Below, piece after piece: positions 8,675-18,086 of a stretch of 64,000 nucleotides of DNA. The stretch is taken from assembly GCF_915403165.1 (NCBI RefSeq), contig NZ_OU659204.1, positions 992,001 to 1,056,000 of the forward strand, written 5' to 3'. Under the pieces are notes generated by a model, which was given only the letters and a program-made list of their open reading frames with translations, ran no database searches and was not told the origin of the DNA. Every line of letters starts with the position of its first letter. The stretch's first letter is position 1. The position numbers and the translations under genes were made by a program. This DNA comes from Providencia alcalifaciens. GTDB taxonomy: Bacteria; Pseudomonadota; Gammaproteobacteria; Enterobacterales; Enterobacteriaceae.

Positions 8675-9223
8675 ATGAGCAAGCAAACTAAACTACTGCC
8701 TCCTGCAAACCCAATTGTATTGGGCAAATTAGGCGCGGCGTACGGTATTCGTGGTTGGCTCAAAGTTTTTTCCTCCACCGAACATGCTGAAAGTATTTTT
8801 GATTACCAACCTTGGTTTATCCAACGCTCTGGTCAATGGCAACATATTGAAATAGAAGATTGGAAACATCATAACAAAGATATCATCGTCAAGCTCAAAG
8901 GGGTCGAAGACCGCGATGCAGCTGCTCTATTAACCAATTTTGAAATTGTGGTTGATTCAACCCAACTTCCTGATTTGGACAACGACGAATACTACTGGAA
9001 AGACCTTATGGGTTGCCATGTAGTGACGTCTGAGGGCTACGACCTTGGTACTGTCATTGATATGATGGAAACTGGTTCGAATGATGTTCTAGTACTCAAG
9101 GCAAATTTAAAAGATGCATTTGGCATCAAGGAGCGGTTGGTTCCGTTTCTTGATGGGCAGGTTATCAAGAAAGTCGATCTCTCCGCCAAAATTATTGAAG
9201 TGGAGTGGGATCCTGGTTTTTAA
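8675..9223 (+). CDS. rimM: Ribosome maturation factor RimM
   Basis: Assists assembly of the 30S head domain and binds S19. At 182 residues it matches the E. coli length. The N-terminal RimM beta-barrel includes [14 protein letters not shown]; the C-terminal PRC-barrel includes [12 protein letters not shown] and ends WDPGF. ATG 8675 (MSKQ) is preferred over an in-frame GTG at 8666 because it matches the family N-terminus and leaves GGTGG as a binding site. It lies 18 bases behind rpsP. Confidence 0.97.
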   Translation: MSKQTKLLPPANPIVLGKLGAAYGIRGWLKVFSSTEHAESIFDYQPWFIQRSGQWQHIEIEDWKHHNKDIIVKLKGVEDRDAAALLTNFEIVVDSTQLPDLDNDEYYWKDLMGCHVVTSEGYDLGTVIDMMETGSNDVLVLKANLKDAFGIKERLVPFLDGQVIKKVDLSAKIIEVEWDPGF

Positions 9224-9260
9224 ATCTCCGGTTTACCGGTTTTTATGAGTGGGATAAATC

Positions 9261-10025
9261 ATGTGGATTGGGGTAATTAGCCTGTTTCCCGAAATGTTCC
9301 GCGCAATAACCGAGTACGGGGTAACTGGTCGGGCAGTGAAAAATAGCCTGCTAACGGTTGAGTGTTGGAATCCGCGAGATTTTACTCACGATAGACACAA
9401 AACTGTTGATGATCGCCCCTATGGTGGTGGTCCTGGCATGCTGATGATGGTGCAACCGTTAAAAGATGCAATCCACGCAGCAAAAGCTGAGGCCGGTGAT
9501 GGTGCAAAAGTGATTTATCTATCACCTCAAGGTCGCAAACTCGGTCAAGACGGAGTTTGCGAGCTGGCAACAAATGAGAAGATAATTCTTGTTTGTGGTC
9601 GTTATGAAGGTATTGATGAGCGGATCATTCAAACCGAAATTGATGAAGAATGGTCAATCGGTGATTACGTTCTCAGTGGTGGGGAGCTCCCTGCTATGGT
9701 GTTGATAGACTCAGTCTCTCGGTTTATTCCTGGAGTACTAGGTCATCAAGCTTCAGCTCAAGAAGATTCTTTTGCGGATGGCTTGTTAGATTGTCCTCAC
9801 TATACCCGACCAGAGGTGTTAGACGGCATGCAAGTTCCTGACATACTACTTTCAGGAAACCATGCCAAGATCGATAGCTGGCGCATGAAGCAGTCACTCG
9901 GTCGTACCTGGCTTAGAAGACCTGAGCTTCTAGAAAGCCTAGCTCTGACTGACGAGCAGAGGATGTTGCTAGCTGAGTTCCAACGGGAATTTCAGGCTGA
10001 GCAACCAGTGAATCCAGACAATTAA
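9261..10025 (+). CDS. trmD: tRNA (guanine-N1-)-methyltransferase TrmD
   Basis: Methylates G37 next to the anticodon in tRNAs with G36, preventing +1 frameshifting. The 254-residue SPOUT-class enzyme carries [13 protein letters not shown] at the N-terminus, [11 protein letters not shown], the knot sequences [13 protein letters not shown] and [15 protein letters not shown] that form the S-adenosylmethionine site, and a helical C-terminal domain. It lies 37 bases after rimM in the operon. Confidence 0.98.
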   Translation: MWIGVISLFPEMFRAITEYGVTGRAVKNSLLTVECWNPRDFTHDRHKTVDDRPYGGGPGMLMMVQPLKDAIHAAKAEAGDGAKVIYLSPQGRKLGQDGVCELATNEKIILVCGRYEGIDERIIQTEIDEEWSIGDYVLSGGELPAMVLIDSVSRFIPGVLGHQASAQEDSFADGLLDCPHYTRPEVLDGMQVPDILLSGNHAKIDSWRMKQSLGRTWLRRPELLESLALTDEQRMLLAEFQREFQAEQPVNPDN

Positions 10026-10051
10026 TTGTCTAAACATATCAGTTTACCTAG

Positions 10052-10420
<369 letters not shown>

Positions 10421-10445
10421 TACGCTTTCGCTACATCCGAAAGTT

Positions 10446-10476
10446 AAAGGGCCCGCATCTGCGGGCCTTTTTTATT
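10446..10476 (+). terminator. Terminator of the rpsP operon
   Basis: GGCCCGC (10450-10456) pairs with GCGGGCC (10461-10467) around ATCT; the stem extends into AAA/TTT and a T-run. Strong Rho-independent terminator. Confidence 0.95.
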
Positions 10477-10479
10477 CTT

Positions 10480-10597
10480 TATATTTCAAGTTCTCGCGGT
10501 GTTGGCTACGTTCATTCGCACTAGTCACATACTTATGTATGCTCCTAGCGACTCATTCTCTTGCCGCCTAGCGACAACTCGAACTATTTCGAATATA
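10480..10597. repeat. ERIC-like imperfect palindromic repeat
   Basis: A 118-bp imperfect palindrome centred on CATAC-TTAT-GTATG (10528-10541). The outer ends TATATTTCAAGTTCTCG and CGAACTATTTCGAATATA are complementary with mismatches. On the minus strand the core reads like the enterobacterial ERIC/IRU consensus (..AGGAGCATACATAAGTATGTGACT..). Such elements are non-coding and transcribed as long hairpins. A 69-codon reading frame across it (from 10499) is an artefact. Confidence 0.75.
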
Positions 10598-10718
10598 CCA
10601 TCCAAAAAATCACTAATTGTAAACTTATCTTTACTTTTTTATTCATGTTTTGCTTTTCAATATGAAATTTCTCTCTGGTTGTTCATTAATATAATTAAAA
10701 TTCAATAATATAAAATAA

Positions 10719-10736
10719 TGTAATTTTTTATGTACA
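10719..10736. promoter_or_regulatory. Candidate TyrR box upstream of aroF
   Basis: TGTAAT-N6-TGTACA matches the TyrR consensus TGTAAA-N6-TTTACA at 10 of 12 positions and keeps the essential G and C 14 bases apart. It lies about 30 bp upstream of the proposed aroF -35. In E. coli, tyrosine-bound TyrR represses aroF-tyrA from such boxes. A partial half-site TTTACA at 10751-10756 could belong to a weak second box. Confidence 0.55.
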
Positions 10737-10764
10737 TCTAATTGAATTATTTTACAGTTTTGGA

Positions 10765-10792
10765 TTGAAATCTTTACGATGCATGATATGTT
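10765..10792 (+). promoter_or_regulatory. Putative aroF promoter
   Basis: TTGAAA (10765-10770), a 16-bp spacer and TATGTT (10787-10792), about 65 bases before the aroF start. Plausible sigma-70 promoter; no experimental support. Confidence 0.45.
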
Positions 10793-10863
10793 ATCTCTCA
10801 CGCACCAAACACAAGATCGATAAATAACATCACTAATAAATAATAAGCTAAATAGGTAATCAA

Positions 10864-11958
10864 ATGATCATGCAAAAAGATGTACTCAATAACGTGAATA
10901 TTCAAGACGAGCAGGTTCTTATCACCCCTGAAAGTCTGAAACAAAAATACCCATTGAGTAACAGCAACCTGCATGCCATTGCGACATCGCGTAAAGTGAT
11001 TGCTGATATTATTCATCAGCGTGACCCGCGCTTACTCGTGGTATGTGGTCCTTGTTCAATCCATGATGTAGATGCTGCCATCGAATACGGTGAGCGTTTA
11101 CAGAAAATTGCCGCTGAGTTAAGTGATAGCTTATATATTGTGATGCGCGTGTACTTTGAAAAACCACGTACAACCGTGGGTTGGAAAGGCTTAATTAGCG
11201 ATCCATTCATGGATGGCAGCTTTGAAATGGAAAAAGGGCTGCACATTGCTCGTGATTTATTGACTAACTTAGTGAATATGGGATTACCACTGGCGACAGA
11301 AGCGTTAGATCCTAATAATCCACAATACTTAGGTGATTTATTCAGTTGGTCAGCAATCGGAGCGAGAACTACGGAATCCCAAACTCACCGTGAAATGGCA
11401 TCCGGCTTATCAATGCCAGTCGGTTTTAAAAACGGCACAGATGGAAGTTTATCTACTGCCATCAATGCGTTAAAAGCTGCTGCAATGCCACACCGCTTTA
11501 TGGGAATCAACCAATCAGGTCAGGTTTGCTTGCTGCACACCAGCGGTAATAAAAATGGTCATGTAATCTTACGCGGCGGTAAAACGCCAAACTATGATGA
11601 GCAAAGTATTGCAGCTTGTGAAGTTGAAATGAAAAAAGCAGGGCTAGAACCATCATTAATGGTGGATTGCAGCCACGGTAACTCAAATAAAGATTTTCGT
11701 CGTCAGCCACTGGTGGTTGATTCAATTATCGAGCAAATTGTTAATGGTAATGAATCAATTACAGGTATTATGCTTGAAAGCCATATTAATGAAGGCAATC
11801 AGTCATCAGAACAGCCTCGTGAAAATATGAAGTACGGAGTCTCGGTGACAGATGCATGCATTAACTGGGAAGAAACTGAGTCTGTGTTGCGTAATTTACA
11901 CCAAGCATTATCACCAATGCTTGAGCAACGCGGGCAGAAATTAAGCAAAGTGAGCTGA
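10864..11958 (+). CDS. aroF: DAHP synthase, tyrosine-sensitive type
   Basis: Condenses phosphoenolpyruvate and erythrose 4-phosphate to DAHP, the entry step of the shikimate pathway. 364 residues of the type I AroFGH family with [38 protein letters not shown] and [10 protein letters not shown] at the active site. It is closer to E. coli AroF than to AroG or AroH in the N-terminal MQKDxLNNV segment, and it keeps the Asn linked to tyrosine feedback in AroF. ATG 10864 has AGG 7 bases upstream; ATG 10870 is the alternative. It precedes tyrA by 13 bases, the usual aroF-tyrA operon. Confidence 0.95.
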   Translation: MIMQKDVLNNVNIQDEQVLITPESLKQKYPLSNSNLHAIATSRKVIADIIHQRDPRLLVVCGPCSIHDVDAAIEYGERLQKIAAELSDSLYIVMRVYFEKPRTTVGWKGLISDPFMDGSFEMEKGLHIARDLLTNLVNMGLPLATEALDPNNPQYLGDLFSWSAIGARTTESQTHREMASGLSMPVGFKNGTDGSLSTAINALKAAAMPHRFMGINQSGQVCLLHTSGNKNGHVILRGGKTPNYDEQSIAACEVEMKKAGLEPSLMVDCSHGNSNKDFRRQPLVVDSIIEQIVNGNESITGIMLESHINEGNQSSEQPRENMKYGVSVTDACINWEETESVLRNLHQALSPMLEQRGQKLSKVS

Positions 11959-11971
11959 GCAAGGGATTGGT

Positions 11972-13093
11972 ATGTCTGCTGAATTATCCCATTTACGGGA
12001 ACAGATTGATGAAGTTGATAAGTCATTATTAGATTTGTTAGCCAAACGACTTCAGCTAGTGGCAGAAGTCGGTGAAGTCAAAAGCCAACACGGATTACCT
12101 ATTTATGTGCCTGAGCGTGAATCTAGCATGTTGGCTGCTCGCCGAGCAGAAGCGGAGCGAATGGGAATTCCGCCTGATCTAATTGAAGATATTCTTCGGC
12201 GAGTTATGCGTGAATCTTATGCCCGCGAAAATGATAAAGGATTTAAAACACTGAATCCTACCGCCGGTCCGATCGTGATCGTCGGTGGGAATGGGAAAAT
12301 GGGGCGGTTATTTCATCGTCTACTCTCCCTATCTGGTTATCAAGTTAAATTGCTGGGTGAGCAGGATTGGGATAATGCGGCGTCAATAGTCTCTGGTGCG
12401 AGCGTTGTGATGGTCAGTGTGCCTATTCACATTACTGTTGATGTTATTAAACGTTTACCCACTTTAGATCCAGAAACAATTTTAGTGGATATTGCTTCTG
12501 TGAAGCAAAAGCCTCTCGAGGCCATGCTGTCGGTGCATCAAGGTCCAGTATTAGGATTACATCCGATGTTTGGTCCTGATATTGGCAGCGTTGCCAAGCA
12601 AGTTTTTGCATTCTGTGATGGGCGAAAGGCAGAGTCTTACCAGTGGCTGCTAGAGCAGCTACAAGTTTGGGGCGCGCGCTTGAAAGCAATTAAGCCTGAA
12701 GAACACGATCGTAATATGAGCTTTATTCAGGCGTTACGCCATTTTACGACGTTTACTTATGGGCAAAATTTAGCGAAAGAGCAGGTTGATCTACAGCAGT
12801 TGTTGGATCTCTCTTCCCCGATTTATCGTCTTGAATTGGCAATGGTAGGACGCTTGTTTGCACAAGATCCACAATTATATGCAGATATCATTATGTCTTC
12901 GGACGAAAATGTTGAATTGATCCGCCGTTATTACCAGCTTTTGGGGCAATCCATTGAAATGCTGGAGCGTAAAGATAAAGCCGAATTTATTCGACAATTC
13001 GAGCAAGTTAGCCAGTGGTTTGGTGAAGATGCTCATCATTTCATGAAAGAAAGCCAGTCTCTATTGCAACGGGCGAATGATAACCGTAAATAG
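11972..13093 (+). CDS. tyrA: Bifunctional chorismate mutase/prephenate dehydrogenase TyrA
   Basis: Converts chorismate to prephenate and then, with NAD+, to 4-hydroxyphenylpyruvate for tyrosine synthesis. 373 residues as in E. coli. The AroQ-type chorismate mutase domain is about 1-90; the dehydrogenase domain starts at the NAD-binding GGNGKMG (105-111) and includes [10 protein letters not shown] (about 194-203). The enzyme is feedback-inhibited by tyrosine in relatives. It is co-transcribed with aroF and ends before a 9-bp stem-loop. Confidence 0.97.
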   Translation: MSAELSHLREQIDEVDKSLLDLLAKRLQLVAEVGEVKSQHGLPIYVPERESSMLAARRAEAERMGIPPDLIEDILRRVMRESYARENDKGFKTLNPTAGPIVIVGGNGKMGRLFHRLLSLSGYQVKLLGEQDWDNAASIVSGASVVMVSVPIHITVDVIKRLPTLDPETILVDIASVKQKPLEAMLSVHQGPVLGLHPMFGPDIGSVAKQVFAFCDGRKAESYQWLLEQLQVWGARLKAIKPEEHDRNMSFIQALRHFTTFTYGQNLAKEQVDLQQLLDLSSPIYRLELAMVGRLFAQDPQLYADIIMSSDENVELIRRYYQLLGQSIEMLERKDKAEFIRQFEQVSQWFGEDAHHFMKESQSLLQRANDNRK

Positions 13094-13099
13094 TCTTTT

Positions 13100-13140
13100 T
13101 AGCCATTATTTTATAAATCTATAAAGTAATGGCTATCTTT
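13100..13140 (+). terminator. Terminator after aroF-tyrA
   Basis: TAGCCATTA (13100-13108) pairs perfectly with TAATGGCTA (13127-13135) across an 18-nt loop; TCTTT follows. It lies 7 bases after the tyrA stop codon. Confidence 0.65.
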
Positions 13141-13323
13141 ATGCTAAAAGTGCTAAATGCATTTCCATTATTAATTTTTATAATAAATAAGTAATTGTAC
13201 TTATTTCTGTAGTTTATCCTAAATTTATGGCTCAACTTCTTTCTTGAGTAGTTTTATCTACTAATTAATTAGAAATTAATCAATTTATAATGTCGATATT
13301 TATAAATTAAGCGATTTATCTAA

Positions 13324-13350
13324 TAAAGATCCCTCATCATCGACCGATAA
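13324..13350 (+). promoter_or_regulatory. Sigma-28 (FliA) promoter of the chemoreceptor gene
   Basis: TAAA (13324-13327), a 15-bp spacer and ACCGATAA (13343-13350) match the FliA consensus TAAA-N15-GCCGATAA at all but one position. It lies 36 bases before the ATG. This places the gene in the late flagellar/chemotaxis regulon. The rest of the 293-bp spacer after tyrA is A+T-rich with small AT inverted repeats (13185-13206, 13282-13308) and no gene. Confidence 0.85.
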
Positions 13351-13386
13351 CACTAATCATTAAATGATGATAAGTGTGGTAAACCT

Positions 13387-14943
13387 ATGTCTTTTAAGCA
13401 CCTCAAAATTAGTTTGAAATTAACTATCGCGTTTGGCGTTTTCATCACGCTAATTGTTTTAAGTTCTCTGTTTTCATTAGTGAATATGAATCGTGCAAAT
13501 GAAAGCATTCAGAACGTTATTTTTAAAAGTTACCCAATAACCGCTAATGCAAACTCGGTGATGGATAACTTTTATTCTTATATTGGTATTCAAGAATTGA
13601 TTTTATTGGATGACCGAGGGAGTGATAAACGCAAGGAAGAGCTGGTTAAAATTAGCCAAAATATTTCTGACCTTCTGGATGAGTTGGACCGAGGTATAAC
13701 CGATAGCCGTTCTCGTGAAGTGCTTGATAATATCCAAGAGGTGAGAGCTAAGTTTATTAGTGCTCAGCAACAGATGATGGCGTTTATGAATCAGGGCAAC
13801 CGCCAAGCTGCGATTGAAATGATGATGACAAAAACATCAGCAATTCAGCGGGAATATCGTGAACAAGTCCAAAACCTGATTGCTATCCAAAATATGTTAA
13901 TGCAAGAAACGGGTTATCAGGTGGAAGATGACTATAAAGCGAATCGTGTTTTATTAGCATTTTTATCCATCATTAGCATTGTTGCGGGTTGCGTTATGGG
14001 GTGGTACATCACACGTATTATTACTAAACCTTTAGAGCAAGCAGTTGATTTTGCTAAATCGATTGCGAGTGGTGATTTAACCCAAAATATTCAAGCACAA
14101 TCTAAAGATGAAACCGGGATCTTACTTGAGTCGCTCAGTGAAATGAAAGGTCATCTACTTGAGATTGTCCAAGAAGTTCAAAATGGATCTGAGAGTATTT
14201 CTGCGGCAGCAGGGCAAATTGTCGCGGGAAATCAGAACTTAGCCGCTAGAACGGAAGAGCAAGCGGCTTCTGTTGAGCAAACGGCGAGTTCGATGGAACA
14301 AATTACATCAACGGTACAGAACACCACTGAACATACCCATGAAGCGACAATGTTAGCCGACAATACAGCGGTAACAGTGAAAAATAATGGCCAGATGATG
14401 ATTCAGCTAACCGATAAAATGCGTGCAATTAATGGTTCGTCTCAAAAAATGACGGACATTATCAACCTCATTGACTCTATTGCTTTTCAAACCAACATAT
14501 TAGCGTTAAATGCATCTGTTGAAGCCGCGAGAGCAGGAGAGCATGGTCGTGGGTTTGCGGTCGTGGCGGGTGAAGTGAGATTACTGGCACAAAAAAGTGC
14601 CGCATCAGCCAGTGATATTCGTTCATTAATCGAAAACTCCTCTTCACAAACTCAAGAGGGGATGGAATTAGTTGAACAAGCTAGCCAGCAGATCCACGGT
14701 ATGGTCGCGAGTGTTGATGAGATGAATGCGCTACTGCGTGAAATCGGTCAAGCGAGTAGGGAGCAGAGCGATGGTATTTCGCAAATTAACAGCGCCGTGG
14801 GGCAATTGGATTTAACAACACAACAAAATGCGGGACTAGTTGAGGAATCGGTAGTGGCCGCTGATTCGCTTAATGAACAAGCCTACCATCTACAACAGTT
14901 GGTCAGTTACTTTAAATTGAGTGCGGTAGTACAAAAGTTGTAA
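13387..14943 (+). CDS. Methyl-accepting chemotaxis protein
   Basis: A transmembrane chemoreceptor of 518 residues. TM1 is at about 11-33, followed by a periplasmic four-helix-bundle ligand domain (about 34-188), TM2 (about 189-209), a HAMP domain (about 210-262, starting ITKPLEQAV) and a cytoplasmic signalling domain. The hairpin tip carries the invariant core around [29 protein letters not shown]. The C-terminus ends KLSAVVQKL without the NWETF pentapeptide, so it probably depends on other receptors for methylation. The ligand cannot be deduced. A FliA promoter drives it. E. coli has no receptor gene between tyrA and pheA. Confidence 0.93.
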   Translation: MSFKHLKISLKLTIAFGVFITLIVLSSLFSLVNMNRANESIQNVIFKSYPITANANSVMDNFYSYIGIQELILLDDRGSDKRKEELVKISQNISDLLDELDRGITDSRSREVLDNIQEVRAKFISAQQQMMAFMNQGNRQAAIEMMMTKTSAIQREYREQVQNLIAIQNMLMQETGYQVEDDYKANRVLLAFLSIISIVAGCVMGWYITRIITKPLEQAVDFAKSIASGDLTQNIQAQSKDETGILLESLSEMKGHLLEIVQEVQNGSESISAAAGQIVAGNQNLAARTEEQAASVEQTASSMEQITSTVQNTTEHTHEATMLADNTAVTVKNNGQMMIQLTDKMRAINGSSQKMTDIINLIDSIAFQTNILALNASVEAARAGEHGRGFAVVAGEVRLLAQKSAASASDIRSLIENSSSQTQEGMELVEQASQQIHGMVASVDEMNALLREIGQASREQSDGISQINSAVGQLDLTTQQNAGLVEESVVAADSLNEQAYHLQQLVSYFKLSAVVQKL

Positions 14944-14970
14944 TTGATTAAATCAGTTTATTGAGTCGGA

Positions 14971-15005
14971 AATAACACAGGCTAATTACCTGTGTTATTT
15001 TTTAT
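14971..15005 (+). terminator. Terminator after the chemoreceptor gene
   Basis: A perfect 11-bp stem (14971-14981 with 14989-14999) with a 7-nt loop and a T-run. It lies between this gene and convergent pheA and may serve both. Confidence 0.85.
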
Positions 15006-15018
15006 CATGAAAAGAAAG

Positions 15019-16191
15019 TTATGGAGCCACCTTTTCTGGTTCTACAGGAACGATATTTTCTGATGGGTAGCAGCCAAGAATTTTAATTGACCGGGTGATC
15101 TCCGCTAACTCTTTCAGTGCTTGTTGCATATTATCTGAACGCAAATTAGCGTGAACATCTACATAAAACATCTCTTCCCACGGCTTGCCATTAATTGGGC
15201 GGGATTCTAATTTACTCATCACTATCTTATTATTTTTTAAGATAATTAGAGCATCTACTAATGCACCCGCTTGTTGACCTGTAGTGATCAATAACGTCGT
15301 TTTCGCTGGAACTTGTTCAGTCACTTCAATCGCGCGTGGAGCCACAACAATAAAGCGAGTCATATTAATTTGCTGATTCGCTAAGTTATGCTCTAGCACA
15401 TTTAAACCATACAATGCACCGCCGGCTTCACTACCTAATGCAGCTACATTCGGGGAATTATGTTCTGCCACTTTTTGCATTGCTGTAGATGTACTGTCGC
15501 AATATTCAATTTTCCAATGAGGGAATTGAGATAAATATTGGCTACATTGCTGGAAGGGCTGAGGGTGGCTATAAACCGTATCAATCTTGCTTAATTCACT
15601 ACCTGGCATGGTCAACAAGCAGTGGTTAATCGGCAAACGAATTTCACCGACAATAGATAATGATGTATTTTGCAGTAAATCGTAAACATCATTAATTGCT
15701 CCTGAGCTGGTATTCTCGATAGGTAAAATACCGTAATCTGCTTGACCACTTTCAACGAGTGAAAAGATATCTTGGAATTTATGGCAGCTGCATTCAACAA
15801 GTTGGTCAAAATGACGAGCTGAATATTGGCGAGCGGCAACATGGGAATAAGAACCTTTCGGCCCTAAAAATGCAAATCTTGCAGTATCGCTTGGTGTTAG
15901 GTTTAAATGTTTTTGCAAGATAGCTTGTTGAGTCAGAACAGAATCCTCAATGATCATCTGAAACAAGCGTGTAATATAAAAACCATCAAGACCGAGAGGC
16001 GTGCCTTTATTAATTAATACATCGAGTAATTGGCGCTCGCGCTCTTTGTCACGGATTGGGCGGTTATCATCAATTTTGGTTTCAGCAACTTCAATTGCAT
16101 AGCCTCGACGCTGTGCTAAAAGATTCAATAATTCGCTATCCAATTGACTTATCTTTTCTCTTACTTTCAATAGATTAGTGCTGTTTTTCAT
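15019..16191 (-). CDS. pheA: Bifunctional chorismate mutase/prephenate dehydratase PheA
   Basis: Makes phenylpyruvate from chorismate for phenylalanine synthesis. 390 residues: AroQ chorismate mutase (about 1-95), prephenate dehydratase (about 105-285, [27 protein letters not shown] and the MTRF catalytic region) and a C-terminal ACT domain (about 298-380) with the GALV and ESRP phenylalanine-binding motifs. It is convergent with the chemoreceptor gene, downstream of a pheL leader peptide and an attenuator. Confidence 0.97.
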   Translation of the reverse strand: MKNSTNLLKVREKISQLDSELLNLLAQRRGYAIEVAETKIDDNRPIRDKERERQLLDVLINKGTPLGLDGFYITRLFQMIIEDSVLTQQAILQKHLNLTPSDTARFAFLGPKGSYSHVAARQYSARHFDQLVECSCHKFQDIFSLVESGQADYGILPIENTSSGAINDVYDLLQNTSLSIVGEIRLPINHCLLTMPGSELSKIDTVYSHPQPFQQCSQYLSQFPHWKIEYCDSTSTAMQKVAEHNSPNVAALGSEAGGALYGLNVLEHNLANQQINMTRFIVVAPRAIEVTEQVPAKTTLLITTGQQAGALVDALIILKNNKIVMSKLESRPINGKPWEEMFYVDVHANLRSDNMQQALKELAEITRSIKILGCYPSENIVPVEPEKVAP

Positions 16192-16217
16192 TCTGCTCGC
16201 CCTGTAAATATCGTGAT

Positions 16218-16290
16218 ATAAAAAAAGCCCCCTAACCGGGGGCTTTCTAATCTTGTCTTCTTTTTCTCGAACGACAAAGCCCCTTAATTA
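16218..16290 (-). promoter_or_regulatory. pheA transcription attenuator
   Basis: On the minus strand a G+C-rich stem (16238-16246 with 16224-16232, loop of 5) runs into a 7-base T-run: the attenuator terminator. The segment GGGGCTTTGTCG at about 16271-16283, just after the pheL stop codon, can pair with part of this stem as an antiterminator. Ribosome stalling at the Phe codons of pheL would then permit read-through into pheA. The layout follows E. coli. Confidence 0.85.
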
Positions 16291-16335
16291 AGAGTAGCTA
16301 AAAAAGAAGAAAAAAAAGACAAAATTGAAATTCAT
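16288..16335 (-). CDS. pheL: pheA operon leader peptide
   Basis: A 15-codon reading frame, MNFNFVFFFFFFSYS, with eight phenylalanines, six of them consecutive, directly upstream of the attenuator hairpin. An AGGTG lies about 8 bases before the ATG. It differs in sequence from E. coli PheL ([15 protein letters not shown]) but has the same length and Phe-rich logic. It senses charged tRNA-Phe; the peptide itself presumably has no function. Confidence 0.92.
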   Translation of the reverse strand: MNFNFVFFFFFFSYS

Positions 16336-16364
16336 ACTCAACACCTATTATTAGACCTGTATTA

Positions 16365-16393
16365 AATAGACCCGATAGCTAATGAGAAGTCAA
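16365..16393 (-). promoter_or_regulatory. pheL-pheA promoter
   Basis: On the minus strand: TTGACT (16388-16393), a 17-bp spacer, TCTATT (16365-16370), about 30 bases before the pheL ATG. Confidence 0.65.
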
Positions 16394-16413
16394 TAAAAAA
16401 GGCGTATAAATAC

Positions 16414-16440
16414 AAAAAACGCGCCCATGATGAGCGCGTT
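16414..16440 (-). terminator. raiA terminator (possible RaiZ 3' end)
   Basis: AACGCGC (16418-16424) pairs with GCGCGTT (16434-16440); on the minus strand six T follow. It ends a roughly 90-nt raiA 3' untranslated region. In E. coli and Salmonella a small RNA, RaiZ, is processed from this 3' region; whether that happens here is inference. Confidence 0.8.
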
Positions 16441-16506
16441 TGGAAGGTTTCAAGATAAGTGGATTGATAATATAAAAATATAACGTAACTACTTAAACGC
16501 AACTGA

Positions 16507-16836
16507 TTACAACGTTTCTAGATTCGCTTCTTTTACACTATTAGTTGCCCTTCTTGATTCTCCTTTATGTTGCACTTTGTTTAACTGTCTTTCGAGTTTG
16601 TTGATAAGGTCATTTATTGCAACGTACATATCTTCATGCTTAGCACTTGCTACCAACTGTCCGGTAGCGGTTTTTATGTTGGCATCAACCATAAAACCTT
16701 GAGGCTCTTTCGATAGCACCACATGGGGGCTAATCAAGGAAACTTGCCATTTATCGAGTTTTGCTAGACGGCTTTCAATGTGTTCACGAATTGCAGGTGT
16801 GATGTCCATTTGTTTGCTAGTAATGTTAACTATCAT
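16507..16836 (-). CDS. raiA: Ribosome-associated inhibitor RaiA (YfiA)
   Basis: Binds the decoding centre of 70S ribosomes in stationary phase or cold and blocks tRNA binding. 109 residues of the HPF/YfiA family: [27 protein letters not shown] and the [14 protein letters not shown] helix. The start is ATG 16834-16836 because AGAGG lies 7 bases upstream and the family N-terminus begins there; an in-frame ATG 15 bases earlier is not needed. A class II CRP promoter is visible upstream. Confidence 0.96.
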   Translation of the reverse strand: MIVNITSKQMDITPAIREHIESRLAKLDKWQVSLISPHVVLSKEPQGFMVDANIKTATGQLVASAKHEDMYVAINDLINKLERQLNKVQHKGESRRATNSVKEANLETL

Positions 16837-16873
16837 ATAGTTACCTCTCATTGTTTCCGTCTTTGATGAATTC

Positions 16874-16915
16874 AGAATACCGATATCTAGGAATAAAAAA
16901 ATGACCTAGATCACA
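16874..16915 (-). promoter_or_regulatory. CRP-activated raiA promoter
   Basis: On the minus strand TGTGA-TCTAGG-TCATT occupies 16900-16915, close to the CRP consensus TGTGA-N6-TCACA. A TATTCT -10 lies at 16874-16879, giving a start near 16867. The CRP site is then centred about 41 bp upstream, the class II position. CRP control of yfiA is reported in E. coli. Confidence 0.65.
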
Positions 16916-16919
16916 CTTA

Positions 16920-17160
16920 AATTATGGAGGAGGGGGGACCCACCTGAAGTGTGATTTTGGCTAAAAAAGGCAGGTAAAAGGATTGCCAAAATAACTATAT
17001 TGAGGGAGACTGAGAAAGTTGGCTATCGACACGGTAAATAGCCGGTACTTTTTTTGGGTAAAATTTTAGGCTATGAATTTTAAAAGAAAAAATTCAAAAT
17101 GATCTATCACTCGCTTTAGTCTTCAAACCCACAGCATTTCAAATCATGATTAGTATTATC
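16920..17160. other. Spacer between raiA promoter and bamD terminator
   Basis: About 240 bases without a gene. A short run GGAGGAGGGGGGACC (16926-16940) and a 6-bp hairpin GGCTAT/ATAGCC near 17022-17044 are visible, but nothing can be assigned to them. Confidence 0.4.
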
Positions 17161-17187
17161 AAAAAAAAACAGCAGCCTAAGCTGCCG
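17161..17187 (-). terminator. bamD terminator
   Basis: On the minus strand a stem AACGGCAGC/GCTGCTGTT (one G-T pair) is followed by nine T. It lies 34 bases after the bamD stop codon. Confidence 0.85.
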
Positions 17188-17220
17188 TTCTTACTTTAAT
17201 CGATAGCGTTAAAATGCAAT

Positions 17221-17949
17221 TTATTGGTTTGCTGCAATAATGCTGCCGACTTTATTTGCTTCTTTGTCTAAGCCCATCTCTTTATAGGCGATTTCCATAT
17301 ATGCCAACGCTTGGCGCGTAGCTTCGGTATCGGGATAATCTCTTAACATTTGTTGGACACGATTAACAACCGCGACATAGGCCCCTCGTTTGTTGTAATA
17401 TTCAACGACGGAGAGATCAAATTTTGCCAAACGATCTTTTAAGTAAACTAATCGTTTACTTGCATCGTTGGAATATGCGCTGTTCGGATAGTAACGAACT
17501 AATTGGCTCAAGTCTTTGAAAGCAACCAGTGCGTGCTGTGGGTCTCTGTCAGAGCGGTCGATACCAAAGAAACCTTGTAACATGCTGTCATCTAACGCCA
17601 TTGCCGTTAAGCCACGCATGTAAAGTACGTAGTCAATATTTGGATGAGTTGGGTTTAAACGCATGAAACGGTCAATCGAAGCTATCGCCATTGGTAGCTC
17701 AGCTGATTTATAATAGGCGTAAATCAGGTCTAACTGTACTTGCTGCGCATATGGACCAAACGGGTAGCGGTTATCCAACGCTTCAAACTGTTTAATTGCC
17801 GCGTTATAGTTACCGTCCTGTAATTTTTGCTGACCTGTACTATAAATCTCAGCTGGGGAACTATCGGGGCTGACTTCGTTATTGCTGGAGCATCCGGCAA
17901 GAGCCAGGCTCAACGTGGCAGCTGCCACCAGATATTTCATACGTATCAT
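17221..17949 (-). CDS. bamD: Outer-membrane assembly lipoprotein BamD
   Basis: Essential lipoprotein of the BAM complex that inserts beta-barrel proteins in the outer membrane. A signal peptide with lipobox LALAGC is cleaved before the lipidated Cys, about residue 20. The rest is five TPR-like helical repeats including [22 protein letters not shown] and [17 protein letters not shown]. The ATG at 17947-17949 matches the E. coli [12 protein letters not shown] start; a GTG one codon earlier is possible. It is divergent from rluD, as in E. coli. Confidence 0.96.
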   Translation of the reverse strand: MIRMKYLVAAATLSLALAGCSSNNEVSPDSSPAEIYSTGQQKLQDGNYNAAIKQFEALDNRYPFGPYAQQVQLDLIYAYYKSAELPMAIASIDRFMRLNPTHPNIDYVLYMRGLTAMALDDSMLQGFFGIDRSDRDPQHALVAFKDLSQLVRYYPNSAYSNDASKRLVYLKDRLAKFDLSVVEYYNKRGAYVAVVNRVQQMLRDYPDTEATRQALAYMEIAYKEMGLDKEANKVGSIIAANQ

Positions 17950-18086
17950 CACGTGTTGGTTATCCTCTGACTGTATCGAGGGAGCCTATCCGTAAGGCTC
18001 CCGGCAAAATTCGAGTTACAATAGCATACATTTTAAATGAAACGGCAGCGCCGTCAAAACACAAACACCAAAAAGTAGATTAATTT

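Noticed and set aside
10499..10708. 69-codon reading frame after rplS
   Set aside because: Most of it is the ERIC-like palindrome.
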